A DNA stretch of 64,000 bases from JAOAFT01 sp035390885. Its GTDB lineage: Bacteria > Bacteroidota > Ignavibacteria > UBA10030. This document shows positions 52,826-62,290 of this stretch, one piece after another. Location of the stretch: NCBI GenBank assembly GCA_035390885.1, contig DAOOUW010000003.1, positions 15,197-79,196 on the forward strand, read 5' to 3'. A program made the position numbers and the translations under genes. The stretch's first letter is position 1, and the number at the start of each line of letters is the position of its first letter. The notes beneath the pieces were generated by a model, which saw only the letters and a list, made by a program, of their open reading frames with translations, did not search any database and was not told the DNA's origin.

Positions 52826-54466
52826 TTACTGTTTACCATTGGATAGTTTCGCCATTTTTTCTGCTTCAGGGAATAATGTTAGCGCTTTTTGCATTTGAGT
52901 ATCGACATCTAAAATCACCGAAATATATCCTTCAAAACCAAATAACCATTGCGCTATATGTGCTTTTATCCATGATTTAATAAGCGCTTTATCTTTTTCG
53001 TATTCTTTTTCGTCAATTTTAATTTCTTTGGCTTCAACCATTTTCCTAAAATCATTCAACATCTCATTGGAAACTGTAAATTGTTTCTTAAACGCTTCTA
53101 CATCTTTTCCATATTTTTGGCGAAGCGATGCGCCAGGACCTTCGACATAGGATTTCGAAAAATCATAAAATATGTTTCGGCGAAATATCGTCTGGACAAG
53201 TCCGGTAACATTCCCTGATTTAACAATATAATCCGGCGTAATTCCTCCGCCACCAACGACGGTACGTCCACCAAATGTCTTAAACTTCGGAACGGTTGAA
53301 TCCGCTTTTTCATCGTGAGTATGAGAAATATTCTCTCCTTCCTCTTCATCACGCTGGAAAGCTTCGAGTTGGTATTGCATCTTGTCCTTTCCTTCATAAG
53401 GCCTTTGAATGAGTCTGCCGCTTGGCGTGTAGTACCGCGCTACAGTAAGACGAAACGCCGAACCATCGCTCAACGGAATTTGACGCTGCACGAGTCCTTT
53501 CCCAAATGTTACTTCTCCAACAATCAATCCTCGATCCCAATCCTGTATTGCGCCAGCAACAATCTCGCTTGCGCTTGCGGATGCATTATTGACGAGCAGA
53601 ATAAGAGGAATCGACTCATAAGGATCTCCCGATTGTGCATAGTAACTTTCTTCAAATTCAGGACGGCGTCCTTTTGTATAGACAATCGTACGAGGTTTGT
53701 TCGCTGTTCCACCAGAGAGGAACTGGTCAGCCATCAAGTAAGCCTCCTCAAGATATCCACCGCCATTATCCCGAAGATCAAGAACAAGTTTTTTCATTCC
53801 TTGCGAAGAAAGTTTACGCATTGCATTTTCAAATTCTTCGTGTGTAGTTTCCTTAAACTGATTGACACGAATATATCCCACGTTTTCATCCAGCATCAAT
53901 GCGGCATCGATACTGTAAATTGAAATAACGTCTCGAATAATTTCAAAATCAAGTAATTGATCCACACCCGGACGACGAATGGTAACTTTAACTTTAGTTC
54001 CTTTCGGTCCACGTAAACTTTTCATCACCATATCGTCGGTAAATTTTATTGATGAAGAATCATTGATCTTTACAATGCGATCATTCGAAAGAATTCCCAT
54101 ACGAGCAGATGGACCTCCAGCAATTGGCTCAATCACAGTTATAGTATCATTGATGACCCGGAATGCTATTCCGACGCCTTCAAATTTACCTTTAAATTCT
54201 TCAACAACTTTTTCATACTGTTTTGGCGGAATGTAGACTGAATGGGGATCGAGAGAATCGAGCATCCCGACGATTGCAGCTTCTGTCAGTTTTCCGGTGT
54301 TAACTTCATCGACATAATTCTTATCGATAAAGCTGAGAATATCGCCAAACTTTTTAATCTGATTGTAAATTGAATCAGCTGAAAATAATTTTCCAATGCC
54401 TGCGCCGAGCATAAGACACAGAAGCATTAGTATCGAAACTGTAATCAGTGAAAATCTTTTTTTCAT
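52826..54466 (-). CDS. S41-family C-terminal processing protease
   Basis: A 546-residue membrane-tethered serine protease. A membrane segment near residues 5-22 is followed by the N-terminal S41 helices (DSLDPHSVYIPPKQYE), a PDZ domain (GVGIAFRVINDTITVIEPI, about 90-170) and the peptidase with catalytic NNASASASEIVAGA (Ser) and VTFGKGLVQ (Lys). It cleaves at protein C-termini in the periplasm. The ATG at 54466 has AAGGAA upstream. It is the start of a run that also includes the DUF3108, carbonic-anhydrase-like and MBL genes. Confidence 0.92.
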   Translation of the reverse strand: MKKRFSLITVSILMLLCLMLGAGIGKLFSADSIYNQIKKFGDILSFIDKNYVDEVNTGKLTEAAIVGMLDSLDPHSVYIPPKQYEKVVEEFKGKFEGVGIAFRVINDTITVIEPIAGGPSARMGILSNDRIVKINDSSSIKFTDDMVMKSLRGPKGTKVKVTIRRPGVDQLLDFEIIRDVISIYSIDAALMLDENVGYIRVNQFKETTHEEFENAMRKLSSQGMKKLVLDLRDNGGGYLEEAYLMADQFLSGGTANKPRTIVYTKGRRPEFEESYYAQSGDPYESIPLILLVNNASASASEIVAGAIQDWDRGLIVGEVTFGKGLVQRQIPLSDGSAFRLTVARYYTPSGRLIQRPYEGKDKMQYQLEAFQRDEEEGENISHTHDEKADSTVPKFKTFGGRTVVGGGGITPDYIVKSGNVTGLVQTIFRRNIFYDFSKSYVEGPGASLRQKYGKDVEAFKKQFTVSNEMLNDFRKMVEAKEIKIDEKEYEKDKALIKSWIKAHIAQWLFGFEGYISVILDVDTQMQKALTLFPEAEKMAKLSNGKQ

Positions 54467-54673
54467 AGCATAGTTCCTTATGAAAGAAAAACTTATGTTC
54501 CTTTGCCGTTTTTTTTCGGCGTCGTTCGTCATAGTCATCTCCCTTGTATTGTTTTGCCCAACTGCCCTTTTTGTTTCAAAAACAATACCAAAAACTTACA
54601 CGTTGTTTTTCATTTTAAATAATAAATGGATAAGAAGCTAATTCCTTATAAAACTCTCTTCATTGATAGGAAA

Positions 54674-56194
54674 TTATTCAGGCTTCATTTGTGGAAATAA
54701 AATAACATCCCGTATTGATTCCTGGTTCGTTAATAACATCGTCAGACGGTCGACTCCAATTCCAAGACCTGCGGTAGGCGGCATTCCATATTCCAACGCT
54801 CGAATGTAATCTTCGTCGAGTACTTGAGCTTCCATGTCGCCTCGCGCTCGTAATTTCATTTGCTCCTCAAATCGTGCACGTTGGTCGATCGGATCATTTA
54901 ATTCAGAAAAAGCATTACAGAGTTCTTTCCCATTGACGATAAGTTCAAAGCGCTCGACAACGCCAGGTTTTGTTCGATGTTTCTTCGCCAGCGGCGACAT
55001 TTCTATTGGATAATCTGTGATAAATGTCGGCTGAAGAAGCAGAGGTTCGACTTTCTCGCTGAAAATTTCATCGATAATCGTTCCACTGCCCGCTGATGGT
55101 TCAACTTCAATGTTGAGTTCTTTTACAATTGCTCTCAATTCATTTTCCGACGCGCCTTCTATATTCTTCCCGGTAAATTCTTTGATTGCTTCGAACATTG
55201 AAAAGCGTTTCCATGGCGGCGTAAAATCTATTTCACGTCCATTGATATTTACACGCGTCGATCCGTTGACTGCAAGAGCAACAGTTGAAATAAGTTCTTC
55301 TACAAAAGACATCATCCATTGATAATCTTTATATGCAACGTACACCTCAAACATTGTAAACTCTGGATTATGGGCTCTATCCATTCCTTCGTTACGGAAA
55401 TCCTTTCCAATTTCATAGACGCCATCGAAGCCGCCAACAATCAAGCGCTTGAGGTAAAGCTCATCGGCAATACGTAGAAATAAATCAATATCGAGAGCAT
55501 TGTGATGCGTGATGAACGGGCGTGCAGATGCTCCTCCATACAACGGCTGAAGAATTGGCGTCTCAACCTCGAGATAGCCGCGTTCATCACAGAACTTGCG
55601 AATAGCATTGATGATTTTAGCTCGCTTCAAAAAAACCTGACGAACATCTGGATTCACAATAAGGTCAACATACCGCTGACGATATCGAAGCTCTTTATCA
55701 GAAAAAGGATCGTAAACAATTTTATTTCCGTGCTCGTCTAATTTTTCTTTTACAACCGGCAGTGGACGGAGAGATTTTGCAAGTAACTCCAATTTTTGAG
55801 CGTGGATTGTTATTTCTCCCATCTTCGTACGGAAGACAAATCCTTCGACGCCAATAATATCGCCAATATCCATAAGTTTGAACGCATCGTACATTTGTCC
55901 AATGTCATCCTTCTTGAGATAAATTTGGATTTTCCCATGTGAATCCTGAATGTGGCAGAACGATGCTTTTCCCATTCGACGGAGCGACATAATTCGTCCA
56001 GCCACAGCGACAGTTCTTGGCGGCTCATTCTCATTGTATGATTCAATGATCTCATGCGAAAACGCATTACGAGGAAATTCATAAGCGTATGGATTGACGT
56101 TCATTTCAAGGAGCCGTTGCAATTCCTCACGGCGCCGAAGCATTAGGTCGTTTAATTCTTGTTGCTCTGAGTTATCGTGTATTTGTTCATTCAT
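54674..56194 (-). CDS. lysS: Class II lysyl-tRNA synthetase
   Basis: A 506-residue synthetase. An OB-fold anticodon-binding domain (about 55-165) is followed by motif 1 (VFLKRAKIINAIRKFCDERG), motif 2 (FRNEGMDRAHNPEFTMFEVY) and motif 3 (GLGIGVDRLTMLLTN). It attaches lysine to tRNA-Lys. It follows malQ by 22 bases and precedes the S41 protease gene with a gap of about 200 bases. Confidence 0.96.
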   Translation of the reverse strand: MNEQIHDNSEQQELNDLMLRRREELQRLLEMNVNPYAYEFPRNAFSHEIIESYNENEPPRTVAVAGRIMSLRRMGKASFCHIQDSHGKIQIYLKKDDIGQMYDAFKLMDIGDIIGVEGFVFRTKMGEITIHAQKLELLAKSLRPLPVVKEKLDEHGNKIVYDPFSDKELRYRQRYVDLIVNPDVRQVFLKRAKIINAIRKFCDERGYLEVETPILQPLYGGASARPFITHHNALDIDLFLRIADELYLKRLIVGGFDGVYEIGKDFRNEGMDRAHNPEFTMFEVYVAYKDYQWMMSFVEELISTVALAVNGSTRVNINGREIDFTPPWKRFSMFEAIKEFTGKNIEGASENELRAIVKELNIEVEPSAGSGTIIDEIFSEKVEPLLLQPTFITDYPIEMSPLAKKHRTKPGVVERFELIVNGKELCNAFSELNDPIDQRARFEEQMKLRARGDMEAQVLDEDYIRALEYGMPPTAGLGIGVDRLTMLLTNQESIRDVILFPQMKPE

Positions 56195-56216
56195 TATATT
56201 TCTTCATAAATTAGTT

Positions 56217-57725
56217 TTACAAAAGATGAAGTTTTGAGGGAGCGCATCGTTCATAGAGTCCGCTCAATTCACATAATCGATTTCCTAAGTACGGCGGAAC
56301 TTGATCCCAACTAAATCGCCAACGCCAATTCCCCTCGACTGTGCCAGGTGTATTCATTCGTGCAGAGGAATCCAGTCCAAGCACATCCTGAAAAGGAATG
56401 AGAGCAAAATCAGCAATCGACATCAGTGCAAGACGGATGAGATCCCAGTGAATTTCATGTCCATCGGTCTGGCAATATCTTCGTACAAAATCTCGTTCAT
56501 GTTCAGAAGCTTTACTGTACCATCCTCGAGTTGTATCATTGTCGTGCGTTCCGGTATAAACAATCGTATTGCGTTCGTAGCGGTGCGGTAAATATTCATT
56601 ATCGGTCCCTCCGCCAAAAGCAAATTGAAGAACGCGCATACCAGGATAGCCAAGTTTCTTTCGTAAGGCATGAACTTCTTTTGTTATGATTCCAAGATCT
56701 TCTGCAATAATTTGCAGAGATTTGCATTGCTGTTGAACAGCCTTAAAAAATTTTTCACCGGGTCCTTTTCTCCACACGCCATTGACCGCAGTTTCTTCTT
56801 CAGCGGGAATTTCCCAGTAGGATTCAAAACCTCTAAAATGATCGATTCGAATAATATCATACAATTCAAGAACTTTCTTGAATCTTGAAATCCACCATGC
56901 ATAACCACTGGATTCCATCACATCCCAACGATACAATGGATTTCCCCAGCGCTGTCCTGTGTTACTAAAGTAATCTGGTGGAACACCCGCGACAAAAGTT
57001 GGATTACCATCTTCATCTAAATAAAATAGATGTTGATTTGCCCAAACATCAGCGCTATGGTGTGCAACAAAAATGGGAAGATCGCCAATAATTTGTATCC
57101 CTCGTTCGTTTGCATAGCTTTTTAATTTTTTGAATTGACGAAAGAAATTCCATTGTATGAATTTATGGAAATCAATCTGCTGCTGAAATTCCTTCGTAGC
57201 TTTTTCTAAAGCGCTCTTCTCACGCCGAACAAGCGAAGACTCCCACGAAGTCCATTCGATTCCTTCGTATTGTTCATTCAACGATTGAAAAAGAGAATAA
57301 TCTTCGAGCCAGTAAGATTCCCTTGAACAGAATTCTTCAAAGCTATAGTGAAGCGAGGTACGTTGTATACGAAAATTTTGTGAGGCTTTTCTAAGAAGAT
57401 TCATCTTAACCGAGGTAACTCGCTCATAGTCCACTTGATGAGGATTATTTTCAGAAAATTGTAAATCAGATTCCGAAAGCCAGCCTTGCTCTTTAAGCTC
57501 CACCAAATCAATGAATAGCGGCTCTGTCGCAAAAGCTGAAAGCGCCATATACGGAGAATTGCCATATCCAATTGGACACAACGGCAACAATTGCCACAAC
57601 GACTGTCCAGCGTCAACAAGCCAATCTACAAAATGATATGCAGAACCGCCGACATCGCCGATACCAAACATTCCTGGCAAAGATGAAAGATGTAATAGAA
57701 TACCGCTTGACCGATGTAGTTCCAT
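56217..57725 (-). CDS. malQ: 4-alpha-glucanotransferase
   Basis: A 502-residue GH77 enzyme that rearranges alpha-1,4-glucans (maltose and glycogen use). It has SSGILLHLSSLPGMFGIGD at the start, IIRIDHFRGFESYWEIPA (nucleophile Asp), IAEDLGIITKEV (acid/base Glu) and TGTHDNDTTRGWYS (third Asp). The length is typical for bacterial MalQ. It is placed between rluB-like and lysS genes. Confidence 0.95.
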   Translation of the reverse strand: MELHRSSGILLHLSSLPGMFGIGDVGGSAYHFVDWLVDAGQSLWQLLPLCPIGYGNSPYMALSAFATEPLFIDLVELKEQGWLSESDLQFSENNPHQVDYERVTSVKMNLLRKASQNFRIQRTSLHYSFEEFCSRESYWLEDYSLFQSLNEQYEGIEWTSWESSLVRREKSALEKATKEFQQQIDFHKFIQWNFFRQFKKLKSYANERGIQIIGDLPIFVAHHSADVWANQHLFYLDEDGNPTFVAGVPPDYFSNTGQRWGNPLYRWDVMESSGYAWWISRFKKVLELYDIIRIDHFRGFESYWEIPAEEETAVNGVWRKGPGEKFFKAVQQQCKSLQIIAEDLGIITKEVHALRKKLGYPGMRVLQFAFGGGTDNEYLPHRYERNTIVYTGTHDNDTTRGWYSKASEHERDFVRRYCQTDGHEIHWDLIRLALMSIADFALIPFQDVLGLDSSARMNTPGTVEGNWRWRFSWDQVPPYLGNRLCELSGLYERCAPSKLHLL

Positions 57726-57750
57726 TGAAATTTGCTTTGTCTTTTATTGT

Positions 57751-58509
57751 TTATTGTATATTAGTCAAAGAATAGATTCGTTTCACTTCCTCGTTTGTAA
57801 GGAAACGCCATTTCCCACGCGGCACGCCAATCGGAGTCAATCCTGCAAAACCAGCTCTGTCCAATTGTTTTACATCGTAACCGAGAGCTTCGAACATACG
57901 ACGTACTTCCCTATTTCTTCCTTCGCAAATAGTGATGAGTACTTTTCTTCGTTTAGAGCCTTGAATAATATCGGCTGAAAGAGCTTTAGCAATTCCATCT
58001 TCTAAATGAACGCCTCTCTTCAATCGCCTTAGAGCTTCATCTGTGATTTGTTTATCGAGTGTAACGCGATACATTTTTTCAATTTTATATTTTGGATGAA
58101 GTAAAGCATTCGCAAAATCGCCATCGTTCGTAAAGAGAAGAACTCCGGTGGTATTCCGATCCAATCGTCCGACAGGATATACGCGATATTTAGTTTTTAG
58201 ATAATCCATTACCGTTGTTCTTCCTCGCTCATCCTGCATTGTCGTTATGGCATCTTTTGGTTTATTCATTAAGATATAAATTTTCTTTTCAACGCTTGCT
58301 ACCGGTTTTCCGTTAACCGTAACCTTATCATTTTCGGGATCGATCTTGACGCCTAATTCAGTTACAACTTTTCCATTCACTCGCACTACGCCGCTGCTTA
58401 TTAACTCATCGCATTTCCTCCGCGATGCAACACCTGCCATTGCAAGGAATCGATTTAATCGAATATTTTCTTTATGAAGCCTTGAATTTTTTCTTTCCAT
58501 ACTTTCCAT
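57751..58509 (-). CDS. rluB: RsuA/RluB-family pseudouridine synthase
   Basis: A 252-residue enzyme. An S4 RNA-binding domain (LNRFLAMAGVASRRKCDELI) is followed by the catalytic motif GRLDRNTTGVLLFTNDGD, which holds the active Asp. It should convert a uridine in rRNA to pseudouridine. The start is uncertain: an ATG at 58509 makes it overlap scpB by 55 bases, but the S4 domain begins near residue 17, so a later start would cut it. Confidence 0.85.
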   Translation of the reverse strand: MESMERKNSRLHKENIRLNRFLAMAGVASRRKCDELISSGVVRVNGKVVTELGVKIDPENDKVTVNGKPVASVEKKIYILMNKPKDAITTMQDERGRTTVMDYLKTKYRVYPVGRLDRNTTGVLLFTNDGDFANALLHPKYKIEKMYRVTLDKQITDEALRRLKRGVHLEDGIAKALSADIIQGSKRRKVLITICEGRNREVRRMFEALGYDVKQLDRAGFAGLTPIGVPRGKWRFLTNEEVKRIYSLTNIQ

Positions 58510-59702
58510 CGGGATTTTTGTTTATCGGGTTCTGAAGGTTGTGAAATTTCTGGAACGGCGTATTCATTGGATACGTTATTTTCAAAAGCATTTTCGACTG
58601 TTCCCTCTAATCCAATCGGCTCTGAAGTCGTTAATTGTTCCTGCTCTTTAACATCTAAATTATCAGGAATATTTTTTTCTGCTAACACGCTTGAACTGAG
58701 AGCCTCGTTATTGTCTTCTGAATGCGTATCCGAAACATTTGTTTCATTTTGTTCTATAGCCGCATTTTGAATTTGGGAAATATTATTTTCTCCTGTATTC
58801 CCTGCTTGAATATCCTTTGTTGTATTCTCTGATGTCTCAGGTTCGGAAGATAACGGTACCGCTGAATTAGTCCCTTCAGAAAAATCAATCTGTTCTTGAG
58901 GAGAGTTCTCATTTTCGGTTCTATGGAGAATGCGAATTTCGCGAATACGCTTTCGTGTAAAAATCTGAGCTCCTTTTTGTTCAAGCTCGGCTTTTTTCTT
59001 TGGAATATGAGGCAGTCGAGATTTAAATTCTTCCTGTTCTTTCTTCATTGCTTCAGCGCCTGCTTGAGCTTCGAGCATACGACGTTCCGTCTCGAATTGA
59101 CTTTCGCCAAGAATTTCTTCGATCTCTCGCGGACGAGGCAAATCGGTAACATCATTCAATCCAAAGTGCTTCAAAAATTCTTTCGTTGTTCCGTAGAGAA
59201 GTGGCCTGCCAACCGTTTCCGCTCTACCTGTGATAGCAATCAATTCTTTCTCCAGCAATGTTTTCAGAACATAGTCGCAGTTGACGCCGCGAATTTTTTC
59301 GATTTCAGCTTTTGTGATTGGTTGCTTGTAGGCAATAATTGCAAGCGTTTCGACTCCGGATTGTGAAAGTTTCCGTCGCCCTTGTTCTTTGTGAAGTCTT
59401 CCCAACCACTCCGCGTACTCAGAGCGCGTTGCAAATTGGTAACCGCCAGCGATACTTACAATTCGATACGGCCTATCAGATTTTTCATATTCGCTGTTCA
59501 GTTCTTCCACAATTTTGCGGATCGTCTCCGTGTCAATTTGCCGTTGTTCACCACGGTTTCCTTCATCCATCTGAAAAATCGTTCGGATTTGATTAATAGA
59601 TAAAGGTTCCTTTGCTGCAAAGATGAGAGCTTCTATGAGCGCCTTTAGCGTGGTAGGAACTTTCAACTCTTCCGCTTGTGATGTTGTTATTTCTTCGACC
59701 AT
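58455..59702 (-). CDS. scpB: ScpB condensin subunit with long acidic C-terminal extension
   Basis: A 415-residue protein. The first 200 residues are two winged-helix domains of ScpB (ALIEALIFAAKEPLS, GVETLAIIAYKQPITKAEIE, GVNCDYVLKTLLEKELI). The remaining about 210 residues are low-complexity, rich in E, N, S, Q and T with a basic tail (KWKEKIQGFIKK-like). ScpB is usually near 200 residues, so the tail is unusual. It works with ScpA and SMC in chromosome compaction. The start overlaps scpA's stop (TAATG). Confidence 0.92.
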   Translation of the reverse strand: MVEEITTSQAEELKVPTTLKALIEALIFAAKEPLSINQIRTIFQMDEGNRGEQRQIDTETIRKIVEELNSEYEKSDRPYRIVSIAGGYQFATRSEYAEWLGRLHKEQGRRKLSQSGVETLAIIAYKQPITKAEIEKIRGVNCDYVLKTLLEKELIAITGRAETVGRPLLYGTTKEFLKHFGLNDVTDLPRPREIEEILGESQFETERRMLEAQAGAEAMKKEQEEFKSRLPHIPKKKAELEQKGAQIFTRKRIREIRILHRTENENSPQEQIDFSEGTNSAVPLSSEPETSENTTKDIQAGNTGENNISQIQNAAIEQNETNVSDTHSEDNNEALSSSVLAEKNIPDNLDVKEQEQLTTSEPIGLEGTVENAFENNVSNEYAVPEISQPSEPDKQKSRWKVWKEKIQGFIKKIFD

Positions 59703-60448
59703 TAACTTTCCAATGGAGTAACAATACTCTCATTTATATTTCTAATAATTGAAACTTCGCCAAAGGGGATTGGTTGCCTCACAATTACCTTTTTTGTTCG
59801 GATAAATTCAAGCAAAGCAAGGAATGTAACAACAATACGAATTTTATCCGTAAAATCTTTGACAATTTCATAGAAGGTTGCTTCGGAGCGTCGCGAAAAG
59901 AAATCCTCCAAATATGCAAGTTGTTCTTCTATCGTGACATTAATACGAATAACCTCATGTACAAAACGTTTTGGTACGCGTTCCATCGCAAATTGAAACG
60001 AAGCAATGAGATCAAAGAATGTAACATCACGAATCAAATCTTCACCATCTTCCTCTTCGAGAGTGTAGGGATCAGCATCCTGGTAGCCTCGCGAATATAC
60101 TTTAAACTGCTCTTCTTCCAACCGCTGCATTTTGAGAGCCACTTCTTTAAACCGCTTATACTCTACAAGTCGTTGTACTAAATTAGCGCGAGGATCGATT
60201 TCTTCCTCATCTTCACCTTGTTCAGGAGGCAATAGCATCTTCACTTTAATTTCCATGAGTTCGGCAGCCATTGCAAGAAATTCACCGGCAATCTCAAGGT
60301 CGAGCTCTTGCACATAATGGAGGTACTCCAGAAATTCCTGTGTAATGCGCGCAATTGGAATATCATAGATATCCAATTCATCGCGTTTAATGAAAAAGAG
60401 GAGAAGGTCAAGCGGACCTTCAAAATCTTGTAGTTTTATTGTAAACAT
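59702..60448 (-). CDS. scpA: ScpA condensin kleisin subunit
   Basis: A 248-residue kleisin with FEGPLDLLLFFIKRDELD at the start, IARITQEFLEYL, and a C-terminal winged helix (TFLALLEFIRTKKVIV). It bridges SMC heads with ScpB. It is followed directly by scpB (overlap of one base) and lies 15 bases after trpS. Confidence 0.94.
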   Translation of the reverse strand: MFTIKLQDFEGPLDLLLFFIKRDELDIYDIPIARITQEFLEYLHYVQELDLEIAGEFLAMAAELMEIKVKMLLPPEQGEDEEEIDPRANLVQRLVEYKRFKEVALKMQRLEEEQFKVYSRGYQDADPYTLEEEDGEDLIRDVTFFDLIASFQFAMERVPKRFVHEVIRINVTIEEQLAYLEDFFSRRSEATFYEIVKDFTDKIRIVVTFLALLEFIRTKKVIVRQPIPFGEVSIIRNINESIVTPLES

Positions 60449-60463
60449 TCTCTCTTCGATGAA

Positions 60464-61453
60464 CTATCCTAATTTCATTGCACTTCGAACTTCTGTCATT
60501 GTTTGCCCGGCAACAGCGCGAGCTTTCGTTTCTCCATCAATTAAAATATCCTTTACTTCATCAAGATGGGATTCATAGTACGATCTCTTCACTCTGTATG
60601 GCGATAGCGTTTCATTGATCTTCCGTGCGCACATCTTTTTACAATCGACACAGCCAAGTTTACCATTCTCACAATCGGTACGAATTTGCTGAACTTCATG
60701 CGGATTGAATTTTGTATGATATGAAAAGACAAGGCAAATATCCGGGCGTCCTGGGTCTCCTCTCCGAATTTTTTGGGGATCGGTAACAGCGGCGCGAAGT
60801 TTTTGTTCAACCGCTTCAGGCGAATCCGAAAGCAAAATTGTATTGCCAACAGACTTACTCATTCGTTTGCCATCAAGTCCTGGAAGGCGTGAGAACTTAG
60901 TGATTTTCGCTTCAGGTTCAGGGAACACTGGATTATCGGGACAATATTGAGCATTAAAACGGCGAGCGAGTTCGCGAGTGATTTCTATATGCGGCAATTG
61001 ATCTTCGCCAACTGGAACAACTTCACCTTTGTAAATTAAAATATCAGCCGCTTGCAAAACCGGATACCCCAAATGCCCATAGACGATTGTATCCATTTCC
61101 AGATCACGAACTTGTTCCTTGAGCGTTGGATTTCGCTCCAGACGCGACGTTGTAATAAGCATCGAGAAAATCAAGAACAATTCAGTGTGCTCTTTAATTT
61201 GAGATTGACGGAACATTGGACTTTGCTTTGGATCAAGTCCAACGGAAAGCCAATCAATCAGCATATCAATTGAATTTTGATAAATACCTGATGTATCAGG
61301 ATTTGTTGTTAAAGCATGGTAATCTGCAATAAGATGGTAATTTTGATATTCGCCTTGCAAAGCAACCCAATTTTCAAGCGCTCCAGTTAAGTGTCCTAAA
61401 TGTAATTTTCCAGTTGGACGCATTCCGCTAAGTATTATTTTTTTTCTCGTCAT
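60464..61453 (-). CDS. trpS: Tryptophanyl-tRNA synthetase with Fe-S-type cysteine motif
   Basis: A 329-residue class I synthetase with LHLGHLTG (HIGH) near residue 17 and GKRMSKSVGN (KMSKS) near 203. The anticodon region has a C-x20-C-x6-C-x2-C spacing (ICLVFSYH to CVDCKKMC), close to the [4Fe-4S] motif known in Thermotoga TrpRS (C-x22-C-x6-C-x2-C). It charges tRNA-Trp. It heads the trpS-scpA-scpB run. Confidence 0.94.
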   Translation of the reverse strand: MTRKKIILSGMRPTGKLHLGHLTGALENWVALQGEYQNYHLIADYHALTTNPDTSGIYQNSIDMLIDWLSVGLDPKQSPMFRQSQIKEHTELFLIFSMLITTSRLERNPTLKEQVRDLEMDTIVYGHLGYPVLQAADILIYKGEVVPVGEDQLPHIEITRELARRFNAQYCPDNPVFPEPEAKITKFSRLPGLDGKRMSKSVGNTILLSDSPEAVEQKLRAAVTDPQKIRRGDPGRPDICLVFSYHTKFNPHEVQQIRTDCENGKLGCVDCKKMCARKINETLSPYRVKRSYYESHLDEVKDILIDGETKARAVAGQTMTEVRSAMKLG

Positions 61454-61551
61454 CAGTTACTGTATCTCCTCAAATTAGACAAGTTCTATAGTGTCTTACA
61501 CTTTCTACATCGAATGAATTCTTAAAAACCTTTCAACGTTCCTATCCACAC

Positions 61552-62103
61552 TCAATTCATAAAGAGGTATGGTTTCCATTCTTCATCAACAACGTTGACA
61601 AAATGTCGAATGAACATGACGTGGTTTGGTCGGATAGGTTTTCGGAGTAACTTCATATTTGCTTCGGATGGCGTGCGATCTCCTTTTTTATTGTTGCAAT
61701 AGACGCAAGCAGCAACAAGATTATCCCACGTCTCTTTTCCTCCCCTGGAACGAGGAATGATATGATCAACTGTCAATGTAACATCCGCTCGTCCACAGTA
61801 TTGACATCGGTGTCCATCACGCCGTAGAACATTTTTTCTTGAAAGCACAATCGTTTTATGCGGCACATGCACATAGGTCGCTAACCGAACAATACTTGGA
61901 TATGGCATTTTAGTAGAGACAGAATGGAGAAACTTCCCATCACAGGCTGCAATCAATTCTGCTTTGCCCAGATATAAGAGTATTAAAGCTTTTTTCACAT
62001 TACAAATACTGAGAGGTTCATAATTATTATTTAACACCAGAACCTTTCGGCTTAATTTTCCATTAGAACCAATAGTTTTTTCGAATGTACTGAAGACCGG
62101 CAC
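61552..62103 (-). CDS. HNH endonuclease-family protein
   Basis: A 183-residue protein with a central HNH domain: CQYCGRADVTLTVDHIIPRS, then GGKETWDNLVAACVYCNNKK, holding the paired CxxC zinc ligands and the His of VDH. The N-terminus (LVLNNNYEPLSICNVKKAL) is the usual start of a widespread bacterial HNH family of unknown biological role. No partner gene suggests a restriction or mobile function. It is a single gene between trpS and aroC. Confidence 0.88.
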   Translation of the reverse strand: MPVFSTFEKTIGSNGKLSRKVLVLNNNYEPLSICNVKKALILLYLGKAELIAACDGKFLHSVSTKMPYPSIVRLATYVHVPHKTIVLSRKNVLRRDGHRCQYCGRADVTLTVDHIIPRSRGGKETWDNLVAACVYCNNKKGDRTPSEANMKLLRKPIRPNHVMFIRHFVNVVDEEWKPYLFMN

Positions 62104-62290
62104 CTCCTTTCAGTCGTGCCAAGATATTCCAACAAAACGTAATGAATTTTCATTTCTATTGATAAAAATATAGCATAATCACGACAGAGAATCAAGGCAA
62201 GCAAAAAACTAATAAAACCAGTAAAAATTACTTTACACAGCCACTGTATCTTCTACGATATGACTCCTTTGCACTTTTAATAAGCAAAAA

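Noticed and set aside
61552..62103. HNH nuclease as part of a restriction, homing or mobile element
   Set aside because: It belongs to a widespread stand-alone HNH family, sits between trpS and aroC, and has no methylase, integrase or repeat next to it.
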